The position numbers and the translations under genes were made by a program. This document shows, piece after piece, positions 1 through 7,950 of a stretch of 64,000 nucleotides of DNA. Every line of letters starts with the position of its first letter. Position 1 is the stretch's first letter. The notes below the pieces were generated by a model. The model did no database searches and was not told where the DNA came from. It worked only from the letters and a program-made list of their open reading frames with translations. This DNA is from an uncultured Corynebacterium sp. (GTDB lineage: Bacteria > Actinomycetota > Actinomycetes > Mycobacteriales > Mycobacteriaceae): contig NZ_CAMIHZ010000001.1 in the NCBI RefSeq assembly GCF_946222305.1, forward strand, positions 1-64,000, given 5' to 3'.

Positions 1-1334
1 GTGTAGAGGGGTCGGGTGGGGGCGCCCCACGCGTCGAGAAGGGCGACCATGATCCTTTCTACGACCTCGTCGATGTCTCTGCGAAGAAGCCTGGCGATGT
101 CTTGAAAAACCAAAGCGCACCTTATGGGCGGATCTTTGGGGAACTGGACTACAAACTGCCCAGAACTGTTGAAAAGATCATGTACACCTCCACCACACAG
201 ACGGGCGAGAAAGTGCCCGTAACCGGGTATGTTGTGGAACCAGCAGTGCCGTGGAAGGGGAAGGGACCCCGACCGACCGTGGTAGTCGGACGCGGAACGG
301 TGGGGCAGGGCGATCAATGCGCGCCATCGCGAAACTGGCCATTGGATAAGCAGCCAGATCCGATTGCCTCGGAAAGGGCAGTGGCTCTAGAGGGGCTTTA
401 TGAGTGGGTATTTGCAAACCAGGGTGTTCGGGTTGTGGTGACTGACTACGTGGGTATGGGTACCGAAGGCGTGCATACGTATATGAATCGGCTGGATCAA
501 GCGCACGCGATGATTGATGCAGCGCGTGCGACGCGCAATTTGGTTCGGGAAAAGGGGCAGGATTTCGGACAGATGGCCTTCTATGGTCACTCTCAAGGCG
601 GCGGCGCCTCCGCGGCGGCTATTGAAACCGTGGGAGAGTACGCCCCAGATCTCGATGCTGCGGGAGCGTATGCCTCGGCACCACCAGCTGACCTTAATGC
701 GGTGCAGCGCAACATTGATGGTTCCGATCTTGTGGGCGCTATCGGTTTCACCATCAATGGGCTGCTCGAGCGTTACCCAGAGCTGCAAGCAGACCTCGAG
801 GCGAATCTTAACGAGAAGGGGCGAACCGCGCTCGAGGACCTCAAAACGATGTGCACCAACGAGATCACCGATAAGTACGGCCACCAGACCACGTCGATGT
901 GGACGAAGGATGGTCGCAGCCTAGATGAACTACTGAAGACAATGCCCAAGGCACAAGCGGCGATGGAAGATCAACGCATCGGAAAGTCGAAGCCTGCAGC
1001 GCCTGTCATGATTGTTTCAGGTCGTCATGACCTCAACGTGGAATATCAGCAAGCAAAGGACCTGGCGACGAAGTGGTGTTCTAAGGGATCGCCGGTGGTG
1101 TACCGCGATGACTTTATGCCAAAGATAGGCAATTACAACCACTTTGCCCAAGCCATCACGGGCGCTGAATTCGGTATCCCATTTATTCTGGATCGCTTTA
1201 ACGGCGTACCTGTGAAGGGTGCTTGCCACATCCCAGACAAAGCGAACCCGATCGGAAGTGCTCAAGGTTCAGCAGAAGGATCTGCGAACCTGTCGAGTGT
1301 GGCGATCGGATCAAGCCGCCTGGGGAGCAGCTAA
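1..1334 (+). CDS. Secretory-type triacylglycerol lipase family protein (5' end missing)
   Basis: An alpha/beta hydrolase of the secretory lipase (LIP) family, expected to cleave ester bonds of lipids outside the cell or at its surface. The nucleophile elbow GHSQGG lies near position 585-602, an Asp candidate in SGRHDLNVEY follows near 1018-1047, and a His candidate in NYNHFAQA near 1130-1155. A TTG at 102 could start the frame, but the frame is open back to the window edge. The upstream codons read DPFYDLVDVSAKKPGDV, which is the usual beginning of the mature domain in this family. The true start and signal peptide are therefore outside the window. The tail is Ser/Gly-rich. Family is fairly certain; substrate is unknown. 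Confidence 0.8.
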   Translation, partial: VEGSGGGAPRVEKGDHDPFYDLVDVSAKKPGDVLKNQSAPYGRIFGELDYKLPRTVEKIMYTSTTQTGEKVPVTGYVVEPAVPWKGKGPRPTVVVGRGTVGQGDQCAPSRNWPLDKQPDPIASERAVALEGLYEWVFANQGVRVVVTDYVGMGTEGVHTYMNRLDQAHAMIDAARATRNLVREKGQDFGQMAFYGHSQGGGASAAAIETVGEYAPDLDAAGAYASAPPADLNAVQRNIDGSDLVGAIGFTINGLLERYPELQADLEANLNEKGRTALEDLKTMCTNEITDKYGHQTTSMWTKDGRSLDELLKTMPKAQAAMEDQRIGKSKPAAPVMIVSGRHDLNVEYQQAKDLATKWCSKGSPVVYRDDFMPKIGNYNHFAQAITGAEFGIPFILDRFNGVPVKGACHIPDKANPIGSAQGSAEGSANLSSVAIGSSRLGSS

Positions 1335-1356
1335 GTCACGCCTCAGCAAAGCACGC

Positions 1357-1410
1357 GGTATAGATGTCCGCTCGGGCGCCATGCACAGAACACGGTGCGT
1401 GGCGTATACC
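1357..1410. terminator. Nested hairpin downstream of lipase gene
   Basis: GGTATA at 1357-1362 pairs with TATACC at 1405-1410. Inside it, a 10-bp stem (1377-1386 with 1395-1404, one G-U pair) closes an 8-nt loop. There is no T-run, so it could be a Rho-independent stop of the corynebacterial I-type or a structured leader element for the potassium gene downstream. It starts 23 nt after the lipase stop codon. Confidence 0.4.
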
Positions 1411-1442
1411 ACGGGGCAGCGTCCCTCTATTTGCGAAGTGTC

Positions 1443-1456
1443 ATAATATATATTAT
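1443..1456. promoter_or_regulatory. Perfect AT-only palindrome upstream of ktrB
   Basis: ATAATATATATTAT is a perfect 14-bp palindrome made only of A and T, in a region otherwise rich in G and C. It lies about 143 nt before the ktrB start. It may be a -10 region, an operator, or both. The rest of 1335-1598 shows no gene. Confidence 0.35.
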
Positions 1457-1598
1457 CGGCTTTAAGTGTTGAAGTGGCTGGCGATACAGTGTTTTAGCGC
1501 AAAGCCACCCGTGGCCGTAAAAACGCTGTCAAGGAATCCCCGAATAGATTCACTGATGTGCTAGCGATAATCCGTCTGTAGGTCTAGGGTTATGCTTC

Positions 1599-2969
1599 GT
1601 GCAAACAAACGCAACAACGCCGCGGCTGCATCCCACTCAGGTGGTTGCCGCGGGCTTCATTGTGCTCATCCTCGCCGGAGCACTCGTGTTGATGCTGCCT
1701 ATCGCATCCGCGTCTGGCGAATCTTCGGATTTCCTGCCGAGCTTATTTACGGCGACGAGCGCCGTTTCGCTTACAGGTCTCACCGTCGAGGACACCGCCA
1801 CGCACTGGTCCGCATTCGGCCAGGTGGCCATCGTTGTCCTTATCCAGCTCGGCGGATTCGGTGTCATGAGTCTGACGTCGCTCGCCTCCATGATGCTTAC
1901 AGGCAGGTTGAGCCTGCGTTCCCAGCTGAACACTCTTGCCGAAGGTCGAACGCAAGACGCCAGTGGAGTTCGTAGAACTCTGATTATGACACTTACGTTT
2001 ATGGCGGGTACGGAGATCCTTGTAGCCGTCCTTTTGGCTCTCCGGTTCTGGCTGGGTTACGACTACGGGTTGGGTAAGGCAGCTTGGTACGGCATTTTTC
2101 ACTCCGTTTCGGCTTTCAACAACGCCGGATTTAGTATCTACTCTGATAACCTGATCAGCCTTGCTACGGACGCCGTTGTCATCCTGCCCATCGCTTTTGC
2201 TCTCATCGTCGGTGGGCTCGGTTTCCAAGTGCTGTTGGAGATCTTCCAAAAAGCCCAGCGACGCATCATCAACCCCCGCAACTGCAGCGACAACGTACGC
2301 TTTTCCGTCACTACCACCGTCACGCTCTGGGGTACGCTCATCCTGTTGGTCTCGGGCTGGATCTGGTACGCATTCTTCGAGTGGAAAAACACCCTCACCA
2401 GCTTGTCACTGCCCCACCGAATGCTGGTGAGCTTCTTTGGTTCCGCCACTGCCCGTACCGCCGGCTTCAATGCTGTCGATTACAACGATCTACACCCGTC
2501 TACCCTGATGGGAACGGATATTCTCATGTTTATCGGTGGTGGTTCGGGTGGTACCGCCGGCGGTATCCGCATCACCACCGCCGCCATAATCCTGGCAGCG
2601 ATGATCACGGAATTCCGCGGGGAGAAAAGCGTCTCGATCAACCGACGCACCCTGAGCCCCTCCACCATTAGGCGTGCGCTCACCGTCGTGAGCTTCGGTG
2701 TGGCTCTCGTCGTGACTGCCATCGTCGTCATCCGCACTGTCGATCCACACTTCACCGCCGATCAAGTCGTGTTGGAAACGCTGTCCGCATTCTCCACCGT
2801 CGGTTTGTCCACCGGCATTACCCCGTATCTCAGCGGCGCTTCGCAGTGCATTCTCATTGCCATCATGTATCTTGGCCGCATTGGGCCAATCACATTGGTC
2901 ACGGCGATGGCATTAAAGAAGGTCACTCGTCGTTTCGAATACCCAGAAGAAAGGCCGTTCATTGGTTAG
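1599..2969 (+). CDS. ktrB: TrkH/KtrB-type potassium channel subunit
   Basis: Membrane-embedded potassium uptake subunit of the Trk/Ktr superfamily. It is 456 aa with the expected four repeated membrane-pore-membrane units. The filter glycines sit in TG at residues 59-60, NAGF 175-178, TAGFN 287-291 and TVGLS 400-404. A Gly-rich segment (GGGSGGTAGG, about 313-322) matches the KtrB intramembrane gate loop. The start is GTG at 1599, because the residues before the first helix match the family and no better start is in frame. The stop overlaps the start of the RCK partner by 8 nt, implying translational coupling. Subunit identity is secure; KtrB rather than TrkH naming rests on length and the single-RCK partner. 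Confidence 0.9.
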   Translation: MQTNATTPRLHPTQVVAAGFIVLILAGALVLMLPIASASGESSDFLPSLFTATSAVSLTGLTVEDTATHWSAFGQVAIVVLIQLGGFGVMSLTSLASMMLTGRLSLRSQLNTLAEGRTQDASGVRRTLIMTLTFMAGTEILVAVLLALRFWLGYDYGLGKAAWYGIFHSVSAFNNAGFSIYSDNLISLATDAVVILPIAFALIVGGLGFQVLLEIFQKAQRRIINPRNCSDNVRFSVTTTVTLWGTLILLVSGWIWYAFFEWKNTLTSLSLPHRMLVSFFGSATARTAGFNAVDYNDLHPSTLMGTDILMFIGGGSGGTAGGIRITTAAIILAAMITEFRGEKSVSINRRTLSPSTIRRALTVVSFGVALVVTAIVVIRTVDPHFTADQVVLETLSAFSTVGLSTGITPYLSGASQCILIAIMYLGRIGPITLVTAMALKKVTRRFEYPEERPFIG

Positions 2970-3645
2970 GTTCTTTGGCCCGTCCCTTAAAAATCGGGCA
3001 AAAATCAACATTCCCCCCGTCGCAGTTCTCGGGTTGGGTCGTTTCGGCTCTTCCCTCGCCAAGGAGCTTACGGCCCACGGCGTGGAGGTGCTTGGTGTAG
3101 ACGCCGACGCTCGCCTGGTTGAGCAGTGCAAGGGCGAACTCACCGACGCCGCCGTGGCCAACACCACCGATATGGATGCGCTCCAGCAACTAGGTATCGG
3201 CGATTTTGATCGGGTCGTGCTCGGCATCGGTTCCTCCCTGGAATCTTCGATCCTCACCGCCTCAGCCTTGTTACAGCTCGGCGTACCTGACGTGTGGGCG
3301 AAGGCCGACTCCAAGGCTCACGCGCGCATTTTGACTCAGATCGGCGTGCACCACGTTGTACGCCCCGAACGCGACACCGGCCGCCGCGTGGCTCACCTTC
3401 TCGGTGGACGATTCCAAGACTTCGCGGAGTTCGATGAGGACTTCGGGATGATTAAGCTTCACCCGCCTGCGTTTCTCCAGGACTGCACCGTGGATAACGA
3501 CGGCTTGGCACGTCGCGCAGGCGTACGCGTGGTACAGGCACGGGTGAACGGTGAATGGCAGCCGGTAGCACCGGATACCCGACTGCAGTCGGAGGATCTC
3601 ATCATCGTCTCCGGCGATCTGAACTCGTTGGAGAAGTTCGGATAG
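2962..3645 (+). CDS. ktrA: RCK (TrkA-N/TrkA-C) regulatory subunit of potassium channel
   Basis: Cytosolic ring-forming regulator that gates the KtrB channel on binding ATP/ADP or NAD(H), and c-di-AMP in related systems. The 227-aa protein begins with a Rossmann fold: AVLGLGRFGSSLAKEL carries the GxGxxG motif, and an acidic residue ends strand 2 (VDADARLV). A TrkA-C domain occupies roughly residues 140-225. It starts with TTG at 2962 inside the ktrB stop region, preceded by an AGAAAGG-like ribosome site. The 8-nt overlap with ktrB supports a two-gene operon. Confidence 0.88.
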   Translation: MVRFFGPSLKNRAKINIPPVAVLGLGRFGSSLAKELTAHGVEVLGVDADARLVEQCKGELTDAAVANTTDMDALQQLGIGDFDRVVLGIGSSLESSILTASALLQLGVPDVWAKADSKAHARILTQIGVHHVVRPERDTGRRVAHLLGGRFQDFAEFDEDFGMIKLHPPAFLQDCTVDNDGLARRAGVRVVQARVNGEWQPVAPDTRLQSEDLIIVSGDLNSLEKFG

Positions 3646-3709
3646 AACTCTTCCGAGACTAGGGCAAGTTCACCCGACAGTCCCGATAAGAGCCAAAACC
3701 TATCCGCCA

Positions 3710-5098
3710 CTACCCTGCCGCGGCGATCTGGTCAGCCATGATCGCTCCAGCAATGGTGAAGTAAATAATAAGCCCTGTGGCATCCACCAGTGTGGACACC
3801 ACCGGGGTGGAAAACACCGCTGGATCCACGCCTAACTTCCTAGCCAGCAGAGGCAGCATTCCACCGACGATGCACGCCCACGTACAGATACACACGATCG
3901 CCAGGGAGATTGTGGCTGCGACCTGCGGGTAATACAGCAACGCGATAATCGGGAAAATCAGTGCGCCCAGAAACAGGCCCAGCAGAAAGCCCACGCGAAC
4001 TTCACGCCACATCACGCGCAAAACATCACGTGGTCGTACCTCGTCAATCGCGAGCGCACGCACCACCGAACTTGCAGCTTGTGAGCCCGCGTTGCCGCCC
4101 GTGCCAATGATCATAGGCACGAAAATGCTCAGCACCACGACCTTTTCTAGGGTGGATTCGAACACCTCCATCACGTTGATCGTCAGGAAGGCGGCGAAGA
4201 TTAGCACGATCAGCCACAACCCGCGCTTTCGAGCCAATGTGAACACCGTAGCAGTCAAATAGGGCTCGTTCAGTGGCTCCTGACCACCGGAACGGTAAGC
4301 GTCCTCGGTTTCCTCGTCTTCGAGGATCTCCATGGCGTCATCAACAGTCAAAAGACCAAGCAACCGGTCTTCCTCATCGACAACCGGAAGTGCCAACAAG
4401 TCGGCTTCCTGAACCAGCCTCGCTGCAGATTCCTGGTCATCATGGGCATAGACATGGTGGCTCTCGTCCTGCATGACGTCCTGAACTGGAGTGCCAGATG
4501 GCGCCGACACAAGATCAGCCAAATTGACCATACCGATCAGCTTGCGCGAATTGTCCGTCACAGGCACAGTCGCAAAAGCTTCGCCGCGCATCTGGAGCTT
4601 CTCCAACGCCTCTTCCCTCTTGGCATCCGGCGACAACACCGTAGCCACGGGCAGCATGACGCGCCCTGCAGATCGGGAGGGGTACCCCAACAAAGTGGAG
4701 GTGGCTTTGCGCTCTCGCGGTGGCAGATCGCGCAGCAGCCGGGAAGCTACTTTGGCGGGCATCTCATCCAGCAATGCAGCGCGGTCATCGGCCTCAATAC
4801 TGCCGAACAACTCCCCCACATTTTCGTCACGCAGAGCGTCCAGCAGATCTGCTTGGTGCGGTGGATCGAGATACTCGAAGACACTCAGCGCGCGTTCTTT
4901 ATTCAGCAGACGAAACGCCACGGCCTGCAAATCCGGCGACAACCGCCCGAGCTCAGCGGCGATGTCCACGCTATTCTGGCCGTCCAACCAGCGTTGCGCA
5001 GCCGCTAAGTTCCGCTCCTCGCGGGAAGCGAGCAGACGAGGAATTTCACGGTTTTCGGGCACATCTTGCGTAGGCTGCTGAAGTTTCGATGTCGACAC
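3710..5098 (-). CDS. mgtE: MgtE family magnesium transporter
   Basis: Magnesium channel of the MgtE/SLC41 family, 462 aa. The order is the classic one: an N-terminal superhelical MgtE_N domain (about 30-140), a CBS pair (about 145-275, with LALPVVDEEDRLLGLLTVDD) that senses cytosolic Mg2+, then five hydrophobic helices in the C-terminal third. The segment with GTGGNAGSQAASSVVRALA is the conserved pore motif. The GTG start at 5098 lies 4 nt after the stop of the 58-aa membrane protein gene, so the two are probably co-transcribed. It converges with ktrA. Confidence 0.93.
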   Translation of the reverse strand: MSTSKLQQPTQDVPENREIPRLLASREERNLAAAQRWLDGQNSVDIAAELGRLSPDLQAVAFRLLNKERALSVFEYLDPPHQADLLDALRDENVGELFGSIEADDRAALLDEMPAKVASRLLRDLPPRERKATSTLLGYPSRSAGRVMLPVATVLSPDAKREEALEKLQMRGEAFATVPVTDNSRKLIGMVNLADLVSAPSGTPVQDVMQDESHHVYAHDDQESAARLVQEADLLALPVVDEEDRLLGLLTVDDAMEILEDEETEDAYRSGGQEPLNEPYLTATVFTLARKRGLWLIVLIFAAFLTINVMEVFESTLEKVVVLSIFVPMIIGTGGNAGSQAASSVVRALAIDEVRPRDVLRVMWREVRVGFLLGLFLGALIFPIIALLYYPQVAATISLAIVCICTWACIVGGMLPLLARKLGVDPAVFSTPVVSTLVDATGLIIYFTIAGAIMADQIAAAG

Positions 5099-5101
5099 TC
5101 C

Positions 5102-5278
5102 CTATTGGCTCGCTTTCACAATCTGCCACACGGTCAACAGCAAAAATACAAGGCACACGGCAGCAAAAACCCAGCCCAACGGATTTCCCCCGATTCCGAC
5201 GAACACCATATAGGCGCCGAAGCCCAACAGTACAACGGCCCGCATTATGCGGGAGAGGTTCATCATCTCTGGGGTCAT
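5102..5278 (-). CDS. Small two-helix membrane protein
   Basis: A 58-residue ORF from ATG at 5278 to TAG at 5102-5104, translating as MTPEMMNLSRIMRAVVLLG and so on. It has two hydrophobic stretches (about residues 13-30 and 35-53) joined by GIGGNPLG, and a short polar end KASQ. A purine-rich ribosome site (AGAGAGGAAAGG on the minus strand) stands 4-6 nt upstream. It ends 3 nt before the mgtE start codon, so an operon is likely. I do not recognise the family. A membrane partner or assembly factor of MgtE is possible from position only. Confidence 0.7.
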   Translation of the reverse strand: MTPEMMNLSRIMRAVVLLGFGAYMVFVGIGGNPLGWVFAAVCLVFLLLTVWQIVKASQ

Positions 5279-5349
5279 GTACGCCTTTCCTCTCTAATCC
5301 TTGCTGCGCCATCACAGCAGCAGCGCCTCAAGTTGTCCGCTCCGTCGAA

Positions 5350-6048
5350 CTACTTCCGCTGTTCAAACACCAGCAGCAGATCGATAGTGCCTTCTTCCGC
5401 GATCTTGGCGGCGACGAAGTCAGGTGATTCCAGTCCAAAATCGCTTCGACGCACGGGAACATTGCCGGAAACCACAATGTTTTCACCCGTGCGCAACACC
5501 TTGAGTGTAACCGGAATCTCCTTGGTCACACCGTGCAATTTCAGGTCACCCACCACCTTGACTTCGGCTGGCTTGCCATCGCTGGGAACATGGCTGATAT
5601 CCACCGGCTTAGTCAACGTGTAGCTCGCATCGGGATAGGTATCGGATTCCAAGATGCTCCGACGAACGTTAATATCGCGCTTTTCAACATCGCTGGAAAT
5701 TGCAGCAACCTTGACCTCAATCACGGCTTCCTGCAGCTTGCCATCGGCCACCCGCATCTGCCCGGTCACATTATCGCTGTCCTTGTTATCGGCACGACCA
5801 GACGTCGTCTTACGCTGACCAGGAAGAATCTCGTTGAACGTATACCCCGCCTGTGTTCGGTTCGCGCCTGCCCCCTTCGCAATCTGCCAGGAACCATCGG
5901 CTTCCACACTTGCGGCCGGGCCACCTTCCTCCAAGTCAGCCGTTTGCAATCCTCTGTTGTTCAGCAGGTTGTACGCCAAAGGCCCCAAGGACATGAGAGC
6001 CAATACGATGACCGCGATGATACCCAGCGTGATAATTCCCTTGCGCAT
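5350..6048 (-). CDS. YceI family protein with N-terminal membrane anchor
   Basis: YceI-like lipocalin-type beta-barrel protein, 232 aa, expected outside the membrane. Members of the family bind isoprenoid or other lipophilic molecules. An N-terminal hydrophobic helix (GIITLGIIAVIVLALMSLG, residues 4-22) serves as an anchor or uncleaved signal. The barrel follows from about residue 50 to the end, with the typical KLHGVTKEIPVTLKV and RRSDFGLE strands. ATG start at 6048. The ligand cannot be read from the sequence. Confidence 0.85.
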   Translation of the reverse strand: MRKGIITLGIIAVIVLALMSLGPLAYNLLNNRGLQTADLEEGGPAASVEADGSWQIAKGAGANRTQAGYTFNEILPGQRKTTSGRADNKDSDNVTGQMRVADGKLQEAVIEVKVAAISSDVEKRDINVRRSILESDTYPDASYTLTKPVDISHVPSDGKPAEVKVVGDLKLHGVTKEIPVTLKVLRTGENIVVSGNVPVRRSDFGLESPDFVAAKIAEEGTIDLLLVFEQRK

Positions 6049-6084
6049 GCTTCATAGCCTATCCCCCTCCCCACGGGGCACCAA

Positions 6085-6471
6085 CTAGTCGTCGATCGGC
6101 CCCAGCGCACGGATCTTTTCAATGCTCTGTGCTAGCTCCAATACCTCATTGGCTAACCCCACAATCTCGTCGTGAGGTGCCCGCTCTTCGGCTGCGGTGC
6201 GGACATCTTCGGCTGCGCAGCGTAGTTGATACATCAGGTCTTTTAGGTTCGACGCCGCCCTGGGCCCCAGCGTGATCGCCTCCCCTGGGCCGGCATTTTC
6301 CCCAGCGACGGTGGGGTGTGGGGCGAGTGTGCGGTGTTCGTACGCCCGTTGGCGACAGGATTGGCTGCAGTATTGCTTACGCCGTCCTCGCGTCGGCTGG
6401 TCCGTCATCAGCTTGCCGCACCACTTGCAATGGTTTGGATGCGTGCGGGTGGCGGCGGAGTTGGCAGTCAT
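6085..6471 (-). CDS. Actinobacterial zinc-ribbon-like protein of unknown function
   Basis: 128-aa protein with a small Cys cluster at the N-terminus: CKWC (about residues 16-19), then YCSQSCRQRAYEHR (about 34-47). The CxxC...CxxxC pattern and the basic QRAYE segment are shared by a widespread actinobacterial group of unknown role. The C-terminal half is a helical, acidic stretch (about 70-125) that may form a coiled coil. It is transcribed divergently from rbpA with 124 nt between the starts, which suggests a role near transcription only by position. Confidence 0.7.
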   Translation of the reverse strand: MTANSAATRTHPNHCKWCGKLMTDQPTRGRRKQYCSQSCRQRAYEHRTLAPHPTVAGENAGPGEAITLGPRAASNLKDLMYQLRCAAEDVRTAAEERAPHDEIVGLANEVLELAQSIEKIRALGPIDD

Positions 6472-6595
6472 GGGAACAAATATTAACCCTCATCCGTTAA
6501 GCTCTATAGGTCGTATTACATATCTGTTGCTTTGCATCGGTATGTCGTGTGGATAGAGATTCTCAAAAAGCAATTCATTGAAGTGAGGTTTCACG

Positions 6596-6967
6596 ATGGC
6601 AGATCGGGTCCTACGGGGCAGTCGTATGGGTGCGGTGTCGTACGAGACGGATCGTGATCACGATCTGGCGCCTCGTCGCGTCGCCCGTTACCAGACCGAT
6701 AATGGTGATGTGTACGAGGTTCCCTTCGCCGATGACGCCGAAATCCCACAGGAATGGCAGTGCAAAAACGGCATGATCGGCACCCTCATGGAGGGCGAGG
6801 GGCAAGAGCCTAAGCCGGTGAAACCACCCCGCACTCACTGGGACATGTTGTGTGAGCGTCGCAGCATGGAAGAACTTGAAACGCTGTTGGAAGAGCGTAT
6901 CGAGTTGTTGCGCAAGCGTCGTCGTCAAGCGGTGAAGCTCATGAAGGAGCAAGAAGCTCAGCGATAA
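6596..6967 (+). CDS. rbpA: RNA polymerase-binding protein RbpA
   Basis: RbpA binds RNA polymerase and group 1/2 sigma factors and stabilises the open promoter complex in actinobacteria. The 123-aa sequence follows the mycobacterial protein closely: N-terminal tail MADRVLRGSRMGAVSYETD, a core beta domain (about 25-70, VPFADDAEIPQEWQCKNG), the basic linker KPVKPPRTHWDMLCERRS that touches DNA, and the C-terminal sigma-interaction helix rich in E and R (about 90-120). ATG start at 6596 with GAGG about 9 nt upstream. Monocistronic, ending in hairpins before ppm1. Confidence 0.95.
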   Translation: MADRVLRGSRMGAVSYETDRDHDLAPRRVARYQTDNGDVYEVPFADDAEIPQEWQCKNGMIGTLMEGEGQEPKPVKPPRTHWDMLCERRSMEELETLLEERIELLRKRRRQAVKLMKEQEAQR

Positions 6968-6983
6968 AAACCGCAGTGCGGTT
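6966..6983 (-). terminator. Rho-independent terminator for the ppm1 operon
   Basis: On the minus strand AACCGC-act-GCGGTT is followed by a run of five T. It lies about 150 nt after the ppm1 stop codon and touches the rbpA stop codon, so the element is compact and convergent. Confidence 0.5.
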
Positions 6984-7061
6984 GTGAACCCACACCGTCC
7001 CATTGCGGGAGGTTTCACTGTGGGCTCAGCGGTCGCGCTCGAGGGGCACTAACTCAGCACA

Positions 7062-7099
7062 AAGCCCGGGGCGGGGAAACACTCTCCCGCCCCGGGCTT
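7062..7099. terminator. Strong bidirectional hairpin between rbpA and ppm1
   Basis: AAGCCCGGGGCGGG (7062-7075) and CCCGCCCCGGGCTT (7086-7099) form a perfect 14-bp GC-rich stem with a 10-nt loop. No T-run follows on either strand. It sits between the convergent rbpA and ppm1 ends and should stop transcription in both directions. Confidence 0.75.
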
Positions 7100-7133
7100 A
7101 AACCGTCCGTCGGAACATTCGACTAGCTGCGAA

Positions 7134-7928
7134 CTAGTTGAACATGTTGCGCACGGTGCCGGAGCCGATGCGCCAGAACTCGGAGGAGAAGTTCTTGATC
7201 TGATCCGCGCGGTGCGCCAAGCCCCACTTCGTAACCTGCACGAGAGCCTCGCCAACGATATTGCCGCTCATCTTGGAATCGCCAATTTCACGCTCTGTGA
7301 AGGTGATGGGCACCTCGCGAACGTCGAAGCCTGCCTCCACCGCACGCCATGCCAGGTCAACCTGGAAGACGTAACCTGCGGAGTCAACGGCGTCGAGATC
7401 AATGGCCTCCAAAACCTCACGACGGTACGCCCGGTAGCCACCGGTGATATCAGAGAGGCCAGCGCCCAGTGCAACAGAGGCATAAATGTTGCCAGCACGC
7501 GACAGGATCTGGCGGCTCGCTGGCCAGTTCACGGTCTTGCCACCCTTAACGTAACGGGAGCCCAGCACCAGCTCGGCACCGGAATCAATGCGATCCAAGA
7601 GCAAGTGCAGAAGCTCTGGAGCGTGGGAGCCATCGGCATCCATTTCGCACAAAACCTCGTAACCGTTGTCCAGACCCCAGCGGAACCCGGCGATGTAGGC
7701 ACCACCCAGGCCGCCCTTGCCCTGGCGGTGCAGGACATGGATGCGGGAATCCTTGGTTGCCATTTCATCGGCGATATCACCGGTGCCGTCTGGGCTGGCG
7801 TCATCGACCACGAGAACATCCACGCGCTCTGGCTCGGCCTTGAACAGGCGATCGACGATCAACGGCAGGTTTTCCCGCTCGTTGAACGTCGGGATGATGA
7901 CCAGCGTTTTGTCGCTGAGCTTGGCCAT
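7134..7928 (-). CDS. ppm1: Polyprenol monophosphomannose synthase
   Basis: GT2-family glycosyltransferase that moves mannose from GDP-mannose to polyprenyl phosphate, giving the donor for later mannosylations of LM/LAM and secreted proteins. The 264-aa sequence has the GT-A hallmarks: [11 protein letters not shown] near the start, [10 protein letters not shown] (about 41-50), the metal-binding DAD in CEMDADGSH (about 96-104), and the DPM1-like RYVKGG segment. It lies 22 nt after lnt. In mycobacteria the Ppm1 and Lnt domains are fused. Here, as in other corynebacteria, they are separate neighbouring genes. ATG start at 7928. Confidence 0.93.
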   Translation of the reverse strand: MAKLSDKTLVIIPTFNERENLPLIVDRLFKAEPERVDVLVVDDASPDGTGDIADEMATKDSRIHVLHRQGKGGLGGAYIAGFRWGLDNGYEVLCEMDADGSHAPELLHLLLDRIDSGAELVLGSRYVKGGKTVNWPASRQILSRAGNIYASVALGAGLSDITGGYRAYRREVLEAIDLDAVDSAGYVFQVDLAWRAVEAGFDVREVPITFTEREIGDSKMSGNIVGEALVQVTKWGLAHRADQIKNFSSEFWRIGSGTVRNMFN

Positions 7929-7950
7929 AGTGTGGAAACCTCTCTTGGTG

